Shown: piece after piece, positions 7,196 to 14,093 of the stretch
Position numbering within the stretch: position 1 is the stretch's first letter
Layout of the letters: each line of letters starts with the position of its first letter
Source: Oscillospiraceae bacterium
GTDB lineage: Bacteria; Bacillota_A; Clostridia; Oscillospirales; Oscillospiraceae
DNA: 21,285 nucleotides
Reading direction: 5' to 3'
Assembly: GCA_017939025.1 (NCBI GenBank)
Contig: JAGBAI010000173.1
Location: 1 to 21,285, forward strand
Made by a program: the position numbers and the translations under genes
The notes under the pieces: model-generated
The model's database searches: none
What the model saw: the letters and a program-made list of their open reading frames with translations, nothing else
Told to the model about the DNA's origin: nothing

Positions 7196-7881
7196 TCGAA
7201 TTTCTGTTTCTGGACTTAGATGATACCATTCTGGATTTTCACAAAGCCGAGCGGATCGCGCTGGGCAAGACCCTCCGGGATTTTGGCCTGGAACCTACAG
7301 ACCTGGTCCTCAGCCGCTACCACGAAATCAATATCTGGCACTGGCAGCAATTGGAGCTGGGCAAGCTCACCCGGGCAGAAGTGCTGGTAAACCGCTTCGG
7401 TGTTCTGTTCTCAGAGCTTGGCAAAACCGTGGACGCGGAAAAATGCGCCAAAGCCTACGAGCACAACCTGTCCATCGGCCACTATTTTCTTCCCGGTGCC
7501 GAGGAGGCCGTGGAGCGCCTCAGCAAAAAATACCGACTGTTCCTTGCCAGCAACGGCACTGCCTCTGTCCAGCACGGGCGGATGACCAGCGCCAACCTGT
7601 ACCGGTTCTTTGAACAGGTCTTTGTTTCCCAGGAGATCGGCCACAACAAGCCCAGTAAGGAATACTTTGACGGCTGCTTTGCCCGGATCCCGGGCTTCGA
7701 CCCGTCAAGGGCCATGATCGTAGGCGACAGTCTGACTTCGGACATCCGGGGCGGCATCAACGCCGGGATCAAAACGGTCTGGGTCAATCCCCTGCACAAA
7801 AGTTACGGTGAGATCCGGCCCGATCACGAGATCGAATCCCTATCTCAGCTGGAAGCACTGCTGGAAGGAGGATGCCTATGA
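7192..7881 (+). CDS. HAD hydrolase, YjjG/YfnB-type nucleotidase
   Basis: A 229-residue cytosolic phosphatase. HAD motif I is LFLDLDDTILDF with nucleophile D8 and acid D10, motif II is FLASNGT, motif III is the lysine of GHNKPSKEYF, and motif IV is GDSLTSDIRGG. A helical cap lies between motifs I and II. The N-terminal DLDDTILDF and the overall spacing resemble YjjG-type pyrimidine nucleotidases, which remove non-canonical nucleotides, though HAD substrates are hard to predict. It overlaps rsmA by four bases (ATGA) and ends in another ATGA junction with the next gene, so the three are probably translationally coupled. Confidence 0.9.
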   Translation: MIEFLFLDLDDTILDFHKAERIALGKTLRDFGLEPTDLVLSRYHEINIWHWQQLELGKLTRAEVLVNRFGVLFSELGKTVDAEKCAKAYEHNLSIGHYFLPGAEEAVERLSKKYRLFLASNGTASVQHGRMTSANLYRFFEQVFVSQEIGHNKPSKEYFDGCFARIPGFDPSRAMIVGDSLTSDIRGGINAGIKTVWVNPLHKSYGEIRPDHEIESLSQLEALLEGGCL

Positions 7882-9593
7882 TCCGGACACTGATCAAATT
7901 GGGTCTGATGCTGCTGTCCTATTTTGGCTGGTGGGAATTCTTCCGGGGCCGCTGCCGTGTGAATGTATATTTTGCGCCGCTGCTGACTTTGGGCGTTCAG
8001 TTTACCGCCATGTTCCTGCCGGGACTGCTGAATTTCCTGCCAGAGGCTGCCTGGGCATTGTACCTGGCGGGCTTTGTGTTTCTTGCCGATGCCCTTCGCC
8101 GGGAAAAGCTGGGCTTTATAAAGCATTATGTCAACTGGGGGTATTGCCTGTGTATTCTGGCCTTTGTGGTAATGCTCTTTGCCTTCCGCGGAAAGGTAGT
8201 CACCTGGTTTGACAATTTCACCCACTGGGCCACGGTGGTAAAAAATATCATCGCCGCTGACCAGTTCCCCACCTTCGCCCAGCCCAGCGTGGGCTTCCGC
8301 ACCTATCCCCTTGGCAGCGCCACGCTGATCTACTATTTCAGCCGCATCACCAGCGATGAAGAGGACTTCTGGATGCTGGCACAGGGCTTTATGCTGCTGT
8401 GTACCCTGCTGCCACTGTTTTCCATCCGGAAGAAAAACGGCCTGCTCACGGCTGCTTTTCTGGCGCTGGCAGGTTACTTCCTGCTTTGCTACAACATTCC
8501 CCTGACAGAGCTGCTGGTGGATACGCTTCTGCCTCTGGCCGGTACCGCCATGCTGCTGTTTTTGCACCGGGAATGCCTCCGGGACGAGGAGCCCTTGAAT
8601 CTCTGGTTTGCCCTCCCTCTGCTGTTCTGGGTCATGAACATCAAAAATGCCGGTATGCTCTATGTCCTTGCCGGACTTGCCATCCTGTTCTGGCAGCAAA
8701 GAAGGCAGAAGGAACAGGTAAAGCGCCTGGTACAAATGGTTTTGGTGCTGCTGGCAGGCTATTTCTTCTGGGAGCGCCATTGTGATTATGTTTTCTACAG
8801 CGAAGCCATCAGCCAGCATGAGATTTCTCTGGAATACTTTCAGGGAAAATTATCCGAAAAATCTCTGGCTGATATGGCCTCCATTGCATGGATGCTTCTG
8901 AAAGCCATGGTTCTGCGCCGGGAATTGGCGCTGATCCTGTGTTCTCTGGCTGTACTGGCAGGTCTGACCTGGCTGCTGGTTCCCCAGGCAAAAGCCAGGC
9001 TGTGGAAACTGACCGGTTTCCTTGTGTCTGCTTTTGTGGTATATGCAGGCAGCTTAGCCGCCATGTACATTTTCTCCATGTCCCGGGAAGGTGCTATGGA
9101 ACTGCAGAGCATCGACCGTTATATCCGTATTGGGGAAATCACCTATTGGTATCTGATCATTGTCTACGCCAGTTTTGTTACCGAAGGTATCCCCGGAGAA
9201 CGGCTGGCCAGCCTGTTCCTGCTGTTGGGAATGTTTGCCATCCGGCAGGTCTGCTATAACGGTCAGCAATACCCGGCACAGCTCTGGGATTATGAACTGG
9301 AAGACCGAAAGTATTATGAATCGATTCTTTGGGAACATGGAATTGAACGAGGCCGTGCCTATATGTTCTGCGCAGAGGATGATAGTTACTGGTATCCCGC
9401 ATTCCTGTGGGGCTATCATCTGGATTCCGGATCGATCCTGCAGATCAAGGTCACAGAGGAAAGCCAGATGGACATGGAAAAGAATTACGACTATGTGATC
9501 ATTCTGGACGAGAATAATCCCATTATCGAGCAGTGGGTCGCCAAAACCTATCCGGAACAGGCAGGCCGCACCGTCATCCAGTGCTTCAAATAA
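7878..9593 (+). CDS. polytopic membrane protein, GT-C glycosyltransferase-like
   Basis: A 571-residue integral membrane protein with about ten or more hydrophobic segments and a roughly 130-residue soluble C-terminal region after about residue 440. The start at 7878 is preferred over 7872: it sits 6 bases after AGGAGG and forms an ATGA overlap with the HAD stop, whereas 7872 touches the ribosome-binding site. An acidic-aromatic loop FDNFTHWATVVK (111-122), followed by FRTYPLGSATLIYYF, recalls the first extracytoplasmic loop of GT-C lipid-linked glycosyltransferases, where an acidic residue is catalytic. No donor or acceptor can be deduced. Another type of membrane enzyme or polymer-handling protein remains possible. 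Confidence 0.65.
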   Translation: MIRTLIKLGLMLLSYFGWWEFFRGRCRVNVYFAPLLTLGVQFTAMFLPGLLNFLPEAAWALYLAGFVFLADALRREKLGFIKHYVNWGYCLCILAFVVMLFAFRGKVVTWFDNFTHWATVVKNIIAADQFPTFAQPSVGFRTYPLGSATLIYYFSRITSDEEDFWMLAQGFMLLCTLLPLFSIRKKNGLLTAAFLALAGYFLLCYNIPLTELLVDTLLPLAGTAMLLFLHRECLRDEEPLNLWFALPLLFWVMNIKNAGMLYVLAGLAILFWQQRRQKEQVKRLVQMVLVLLAGYFFWERHCDYVFYSEAISQHEISLEYFQGKLSEKSLADMASIAWMLLKAMVLRRELALILCSLAVLAGLTWLLVPQAKARLWKLTGFLVSAFVVYAGSLAAMYIFSMSREGAMELQSIDRYIRIGEITYWYLIIVYASFVTEGIPGERLASLFLLLGMFAIRQVCYNGQQYPAQLWDYELEDRKYYESILWEHGIERGRAYMFCAEDDSYWYPAFLWGYHLDSGSILQIKVTEESQMDMEKNYDYVIILDENNPIIEQWVAKTYPEQAGRTVIQCFK

Positions 9594-9603
9594 GGAGGCC
9601 TTT

Positions 9604-9828
9604 ATGGAATACGAGTTGGTTCACGAAATCAAAAACCTCTGCCGGAACAATCAGATGCGGGATATTTTCTTCGAGGAAATCGAATGCGATGACCCGGAAA
9701 GCTGGCTGCGTCAGAGACTGAACGGAAAGAATTTGGAGCTGACCACCGAAGAAGGCTCCGCAGGTTCCGTCACCATCCACGCCGTGGTAGATGGTCTGAT
9801 ACAGAAATTTATCTTTACGCCCATTTGA
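9604..9828 (+). CDS. small protein of unknown function
   Basis: A 74-residue soluble protein preceded by AAGGAGG 7 bases before ATG 9604, only 10 bases after the membrane gene, so it is probably the last gene of the rsmA operon. It is acidic in the middle (IECDDPESW) with a helix-rich N-terminus and a beta-like C-terminus (SVTIHAVVDGLIQKFIFTPI). No signal peptide, membrane segment or cysteine motif is visible beyond two isolated cysteines. I do not recognise the family. Its place next to the GT-C-like protein suggests a partner role, but that is a guess. Confidence 0.75.
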   Translation: MEYELVHEIKNLCRNNQMRDIFFEEIECDDPESWLRQRLNGKNLELTTEEGSAGSVTIHAVVDGLIQKFIFTPI

Positions 9829-9850
9829 AATAAACCAGGGAGGTGTTACT

Positions 9851-10912
9851 ATAAAAAGTGTAAGAGAAGAACAGCTGCAGTTTTTGCGTTTTTTAGCGTT
9901 TTTAAACATTTTTCTTCTACATGTTGGCGATTGGTTATGGTTTCGGTATCCTTCCTGGAACGGTGCTGTTTCTGCTGTCAGTTTCTTTGTAATACTCAGT
10001 GGTGTCATGACCGGTTACAACGGTTACCATAAATCTGTAGAACTGAGTATCCGGGCAGTATGTAAGGATATGTGGAAAAAAGTACGCAAAATATATCCGC
10101 TGTATTTTGTAACGGTTTTTTTTACTACCTTTTATTTTGGACTGCCGGAACTTCTCGTCAATTATGATTTTTCTGGCGCCAAAAACGCAATTCAAGAGTT
10201 ACTGCGACATTTTCTATTGTTGCAATCCTGGTTTCCCGAAGGATACTTCAGCTATAATGGTGTTGGCTGGTACCTGTCTACGGTGATGTTTTTGTATTTA
10301 CTGAACATTCCGACAGTGTGCTTCTTAAAGAAAATCCAAACGAAGCGTAACGCCAGCAGATATTATATCGGCATCATACTGGGATGCAGTGTATTAACCG
10401 CAGTATATAGTCTTGGAACCTATGCCGGAGATGCCCATTTCCTGCAATACATTTTCCCGCCTGCCAGAATCGGCCAATACATTGCTGGTATGGTACTGGG
10501 TTTTTCTCTGTGCCACTTTAAAGAAAAAAGAGCGCAGGCACGTTCTTTTGCATATGCTACCATCAGTGAGTTATTTGTTCTGGGGATCTGGATACTGTCC
10601 TTGATGCTGCCGGAAGAAACCTGGCACAATCGGCTTCTAGACTGGATGCTGCCAAATCTTTTGCTGATTGGCGTGTTCCTGTTAGGCCGTGGCGGCATTT
10701 CCACGGTATTTCGGTGGAAACCCTTAGTGCGGTTAGGTGACATTTCCTTTGAATGTTACTTAGTCCATCAAATCGTGATCTATGTATTTTCAACGCTCAG
10801 TGGTGTTCAGCCTTATTCCAGGCTTGGATATCTGCTCTGTACAGGAATGTGCTTTACAATGACCTTGCTTCTCGCTTTTCTGCTCAACAGATCGAATCAG
10901 CGTATATCATAA
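9851..10912 (+). CDS. acyltransferase 3 (OafA/WecH-type) membrane protein
   Basis: An acyltransferase-3 protein of about 353 residues with roughly ten membrane segments, expected to O-acylate an envelope glycan or lipid-linked sugar. The family's N-terminal block is seen as REEQLQFLRFLAFLNIFLLHVG, with the conserved arginine and histidine. The C-terminal block is VRLGDISFECYLVH. The reading frame opens at ATA 9851, 7 bases after GGGAGG; the first accepted start codons, CTG 9875 and TTG 9884, lie inside the conserved block. So either AUA starts translation weakly or an ATG was mutated. Base composition is clearly more A/T-rich than in flanking genes, which suggests recent transfer. Confidence 0.85.
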   Translation: MKSVREEQLQFLRFLAFLNIFLLHVGDWLWFRYPSWNGAVSAVSFFVILSGVMTGYNGYHKSVELSIRAVCKDMWKKVRKIYPLYFVTVFFTTFYFGLPELLVNYDFSGAKNAIQELLRHFLLLQSWFPEGYFSYNGVGWYLSTVMFLYLLNIPTVCFLKKIQTKRNASRYYIGIILGCSVLTAVYSLGTYAGDAHFLQYIFPPARIGQYIAGMVLGFSLCHFKEKRAQARSFAYATISELFVLGIWILSLMLPEETWHNRLLDWMLPNLLLIGVFLLGRGGISTVFRWKPLVRLGDISFECYLVHQIVIYVFSTLSGVQPYSRLGYLLCTGMCFTMTLLLAFLLNRSNQRIS

Positions 10913-10939
10913 CCCAACAACTGCATGACTTCTGTAAAA

Positions 10940-10971
10940 GAACACCCCGGAACATCTGTTCCGGGGTGTTC
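10940..10971. terminator. bidirectional intrinsic terminator
   Basis: A perfect 15-bp stem (gaacaccccggaaca with its complement) has a 2-base centre and is flanked by A-runs on the left and TTTT on the right. It ends both the acyltransferase transcript (plus) and the convergent DUF1576 transcript (minus). Confidence 0.92.
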
Positions 10972-10979
10972 TTTTGGAT

Positions 10980-12314
10980 TTACTTACTCTTCAGTGCCTT
11001 CTTTTCGTCCTTGGTCTTGGCGAAGCGTTCCAGCTCCGGCACCAGGATGATGCAGATCAGCGCTGCGGCGAAGCCGCCGTTGTACAGGCAGAAGCCGCCA
11101 TGGAGGTTGGGCACGGAAGTCACCAGCAGGTAGTGCATAACTGCTGCGATACAGCCATACTGCCAGCCGTACTTATCCGCAATGGGGCTCAGGCCGTTGG
11201 CATAGCACAGGCCCACGCAGATGGCCTGGGCATTGATAGCCAGGGTGAAATCACCGCCCACCAGACCGGACAGCCAGCCAAAGACAGTGGAAGCCACAAC
11301 GTAGCCCAGCATAATGGGCCAGACATTGCCGGGATGGGAACCGGAATTGCAGGTAGACAGCATGCAGAAGATGATGCCGAAGGTAACGCCGTTGAAGGTG
11401 GCACCGATGGCATTGTAGTAGGCCAGAATGAACAGGCCGAACACGCCCACGTTCATCAGGAATACAGAATTGCCGTAGGTGGAAGAGAAATTGGTCACCA
11501 GGCTGGGATCCTTCAGCAGCTGCCAGTAGTCCCTGGGCTTGCACCCCAGCACAAAGGCAAACACCACGCAGGCGCCAAACAGGATCAGGCAGAAGGTATT
11601 GACAATAGCAGGCGAAGCTACCTGCAGCTGCTCACCGGCAGCACCGGCAGGCAGGGCTACGCCCATGGTCTTGAACAGGGTAGCATTCAGGAAGAACGCG
11701 GTCATACCGATGGGCAGAGCGGCGGAATACAGGTCAAAGCCCTTATGTACCTTGGGAGAATTGGCCAGGCCCGCAGGCAGGAAGAAGCCGATGATGGCAC
11801 CAACAAACAGGCTCAGGGCAATGCCGGGCAGGTTGAAGCCCACAACCTCCGCGTGGGGATAGCGAATCATCAGATCGGTAATCAGAGGGGCGATACCGGT
11901 GGAGAACAGCATGGCGTTCACAAGGCCGCCAAACTTTTCCTTCTTGACAATGCCGTAGAGCATGACGCCGAAAACCGTGGGCCACATATTCAGAATGTTA
12001 ATGCCCCAGGAAGCAAAGCCCAGAGTCAGAATAAAGGCCAGGTTGGAAGCATTATTAGGGGTTCCCTTGAAAATGAGGAACAGCGCCAGGGAAATAAAAC
12101 CTACCAGGCCCATGTTCAGGAAGGTGGCGGCGTAGCCGCCGATGGCAAAATAGCTGCAGGTCAGCTTGCTGGGCTGGCTGAGAATCTGCCACAGACCGGT
12201 GAACATGGTATTCCGGTCAGGCATGAGGAAGGCCGCCACCAGGAAGGCACCGGAGAAGAAAGCAAAGAACAGCTTCAGAAAATCCCCTTCAGAAAGTGCT
12301 TTGATTTTTTTCAT
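10980..12314 (-). CDS. DUF1576 family membrane protein, ZTP-riboswitch controlled
   Basis: A 444-residue polytopic membrane protein of the uncharacterised family DUF1576. Start ATG 12314-12312 lies 7 bases after AAGGAG; an alternative TTG two codons upstream is less well placed. Conserved blocks in order are INILNMWPTVFG, STGIAP, SPKVHKGFDLY, then GSHPGNVWPIMLG, ANGLSP with ADKYGW, and VPNLHGGFCLYNGGF. The second three echo the first three, so the protein is a tandem duplication. Transporter architecture is inferred from the many hydrophobic segments and the pseudo-repeat. Its leader carries a ZTP riboswitch and terminator, linking expression to one-carbon or purine stress. It is divergent from a second DUF1576 gene. 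Confidence 0.88.
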   Translation of the reverse strand: MKKIKALSEGDFLKLFFAFFSGAFLVAAFLMPDRNTMFTGLWQILSQPSKLTCSYFAIGGYAATFLNMGLVGFISLALFLIFKGTPNNASNLAFILTLGFASWGINILNMWPTVFGVMLYGIVKKEKFGGLVNAMLFSTGIAPLITDLMIRYPHAEVVGFNLPGIALSLFVGAIIGFFLPAGLANSPKVHKGFDLYSAALPIGMTAFFLNATLFKTMGVALPAGAAGEQLQVASPAIVNTFCLILFGACVVFAFVLGCKPRDYWQLLKDPSLVTNFSSTYGNSVFLMNVGVFGLFILAYYNAIGATFNGVTFGIIFCMLSTCNSGSHPGNVWPIMLGYVVASTVFGWLSGLVGGDFTLAINAQAICVGLCYANGLSPIADKYGWQYGCIAAVMHYLLVTSVPNLHGGFCLYNGGFAAALICIILVPELERFAKTKDEKKALKSK

Positions 12315-12357
12315 AACCAATCTCCTTAATATCTTTTTTGAGGCTGCCCGAAAAATG

Positions 12358-12393
12358 CAAAAAAGGGCAATTCAGCCTCAAACTGAATTGCCC
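12358..12393 (-). terminator. expression-platform terminator of the ZTP riboswitch
   Basis: The minus strand forms an 11-bp stem, GGGCAATTCAG with CTGAATTGCCC, and a TTTTTT tail. The GGGC at the start of the stem is also the end of the conserved ZTP motif CCGTCTGGGC, so ligand-stabilised aptamer and terminator should be mutually exclusive. Confidence 0.92.
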
Positions 12394-12462
12394 AGACGGT
12401 CGGCAGAAAACTCCTACACTCCACCGCGGTGAGATCCGCGAAACCCGTCAGTCATGTAAGAG
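12390..12462 (-). promoter_or_regulatory. ZTP (pfl) riboswitch aptamer
   Basis: The minus strand matches the ZTP consensus: P1 CTCTTACA with TGTAGGAG, the conserved TGACTGACGG directly after the first P1 strand, a P2 hairpin CGCGG/CCGCG followed by GTGGAG, a short linker, then GCCGACCGTCTGGGC. The GACGG of the first domain can pair with CCGTC of the second as the expected pseudoknot. ZTP riboswitches are known to turn genes on when ZTP/ZMP rises because 10-formyl-tetrahydrofolate is limiting. Here the controlled gene is a DUF1576 membrane protein. Confidence 0.93.
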
Positions 12463-12471
12463 GATATTACC

Positions 12472-12500
12472 ATTGTAGTGAAATTATCCCTTTTTGTCAA
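12472..12500 (-). promoter_or_regulatory. sigma-A promoter of the ZTP-DUF1576 transcript
   Basis: The minus strand has consensus TTGACA (12500-12495) and TACAAT (12477-12472), 17 bases apart, immediately ahead of the aptamer. Confidence 0.88.
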
Positions 12501-12505
12501 CAATA

Positions 12506-12539
12506 ATATCGATATAATTTTTCTTAAAAATATCGATGT
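12506..12539. promoter_or_regulatory. paired ATATCGAT boxes, possible operator
   Basis: The perfect palindrome ATATCGATAT (12506-12515) and a second copy ATATCGATGT (12530-12539) are spaced 24 bases apart. They lie between the two divergent DUF1576 promoters, just upstream of the leftward -35 box. The spacing of about two helical turns fits a transcription-factor site, but the binding protein is unknown. Confidence 0.35.
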
Positions 12540-12607
12540 TTCAGACTCTGCGGGGCTTTGCGCATATTCACCGAACCGGGCAGTCAAAAAACGGTAAATA
12601 CGCCAGT

Positions 12608-12636
12608 TTGTAACCCGGGAAAGTTTATGGTAAAAT
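12608..12636 (+). promoter_or_regulatory. probable promoter of the rightward DUF1576 gene
   Basis: TTGTAA (12608-12613) and TAAAAT (12631-12636) are separated by 17 bases. The leader to the ATG is under 45 bases, too short for a ZTP aptamer. Confidence 0.55.
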
Positions 12637-12680
12637 GATTTTTAATACTATCAAAACCGTTTTAACCGGAGGGCAAGCCC

Positions 12681-14006
12681 ATGAAACGACTGAACGACCT
12701 GTCCGAAAATGCCTTTTTGAAGCTGTTTTTCCTGCTTTTCAGCTTCTGTTTTCTCATTGCCGCCTTTTTTATGCCCGACCGGGCGGATATGCTTTCCGGC
12801 TATGTCCGGATCCTGTGCAGTCCCACCAAGGCTTCCACCAATTTCTTCTCCGTGGGCGGCTATGCGGCAACATTTTTGAACATGGGCATCGTGGGGCTCA
12901 TCTGTACCGCCCTGTACTGGATCCCCGGTGAAAAAGCAAACCATGCCGCTACCCTCGTCAACATCCTCACCACCAGCTTCGGCTCCTGGGGCATCCATCC
13001 CATGAATATGTGGCCCACCATGCTGGGCGTGCTGGTCTACTGCCTGCGGAAAAAGCGGCCCATCGGCAACTATACCAATGCCATGCTCTTCTCCACCGGC
13101 CTGGCTCCCTTCATGTCAGAGCTGATGCTGCGCTATCCCAACCGGGAACTGGTCGGCTACACCCCCGGCGGCATCCTTCTGGCAGTGGCTGTGGGTCTGA
13201 TCGTGGGACTGTTCCTCCCGGCAGGTCTGGATCACTCCCCCAAGGTACACAAGGGCTTTGCCATTTATTCCGCCGCTCTGCCTGTGGGTATGACGGCCTT
13301 CCTGCTCCAGGGCTTTCTGTACCGGGCCGCAGGACTGGAGCTGCCTGCCGCTGCCGGTGATATCCATGTGGAGTCCCATCTGATCGTCAACACCTTCTGC
13401 ATCACCGTCTTTGTTTTGTTCGTTCTCATTGCCATCGGCATGGGCGTTAAGTTGAAGGAATATCTGGCTTTCATGGCAGATCCAGACCATGTGGTGAACG
13501 TATCCCGGGCCTACGGCAACCGGGTACTGATGCTCAACGCCGGTCTGTACGGACTGTATGTGCTGCTGTATTACAACATCATCGGCGCGGAATTCAACGG
13601 CGTTACCTTCGGCATCATTTTCGGCATGCTCTCCACCTGCAACGCAGGCTCCCATCCCGGCAACGTCTGGCCCATTATGGTGGGCTACGCCCTGGCTTCC
13701 CATCTGAGCCAGTTCGTCGCACAGCTGACCGGCGGCGAATTCACCCAGTATCTTCACGCCCAGGCCATGATGGTGGGCCTGTGCTTCGCCAATGGCCTGA
13801 CCCCCATTTCCGACAAATACGGCTGGAAATACGGCCTGTTCGCCGCCTTCCTCCACTATTACATGGTCACCACCGTGCCCAACCTTCACGGCGGCTTCTG
13901 CCTGTATAACGGCGGCTTCACTGCCACCTTGGTGTGCATCCTCTTCATCCCCGTGCTGGAGCACCACTTCCGTACAAAGAAGCACCGGCTGGAAGCAAGA
14001 GGATAA
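12681..14006 (+). CDS. DUF1576 family membrane protein, divergent paralog
   Basis: A 441-residue paralog of the leftward gene. The start ATG has GGAGG 8 bases upstream. Conserved blocks are GIHPMNMWPTMLG (104-116), STGLAP (138-143), SPKVHKGFAIY (186-196), then GSHPGNVWPIMVG (323-335), ANGLTP (370-375) with SDKYGW, and VPNLHGGFCLYNGGF (399-413). Residues 66-116 and 285-335 align without a gap with 18 of 51 identical by hand count, showing an internal duplication. Many hydrophobic segments indicate an integral membrane protein, probably a transporter. Function of the family is not known. The pair may differ in substrate or in regulation, since this copy has no riboswitch. Confidence 0.88.
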   Translation: MKRLNDLSENAFLKLFFLLFSFCFLIAAFFMPDRADMLSGYVRILCSPTKASTNFFSVGGYAATFLNMGIVGLICTALYWIPGEKANHAATLVNILTTSFGSWGIHPMNMWPTMLGVLVYCLRKKRPIGNYTNAMLFSTGLAPFMSELMLRYPNRELVGYTPGGILLAVAVGLIVGLFLPAGLDHSPKVHKGFAIYSAALPVGMTAFLLQGFLYRAAGLELPAAAGDIHVESHLIVNTFCITVFVLFVLIAIGMGVKLKEYLAFMADPDHVVNVSRAYGNRVLMLNAGLYGLYVLLYYNIIGAEFNGVTFGIIFGMLSTCNAGSHPGNVWPIMVGYALASHLSQFVAQLTGGEFTQYLHAQAMMVGLCFANGLTPISDKYGWKYGLFAAFLHYYMVTTVPNLHGGFCLYNGGFTATLVCILFIPVLEHHFRTKKHRLEARG

Positions 14007-14061
14007 TACGTCGGAAATATGCTTACCCCTATCCCTTCACACCGCACCTACATATAAAAAA

Positions 14062-14085
14062 AGAGACTGCATTCAAGCAGTCTCT
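14062..14085. terminator. bidirectional terminator between convergent genes
   Basis: A 9-bp stem, agagactgc with gcagtctct, is flanked by a run of A on the left (U-tract for the minus-strand antiporter transcript) and TTTAT on the right (for the DUF1576 transcript). Confidence 0.85.
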
Positions 14086-14093
14086 TTATCTGT

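Noticed and set aside
10974..12329. Long plus-strand open frame opposite the leftward DUF1576 gene
   Set aside because: Its translation is rich in Q, H, G and A with no domain or ribosome-binding site, as expected for the complement of a high-GC coding region. The minus-strand gene has a clear family, start and leader.
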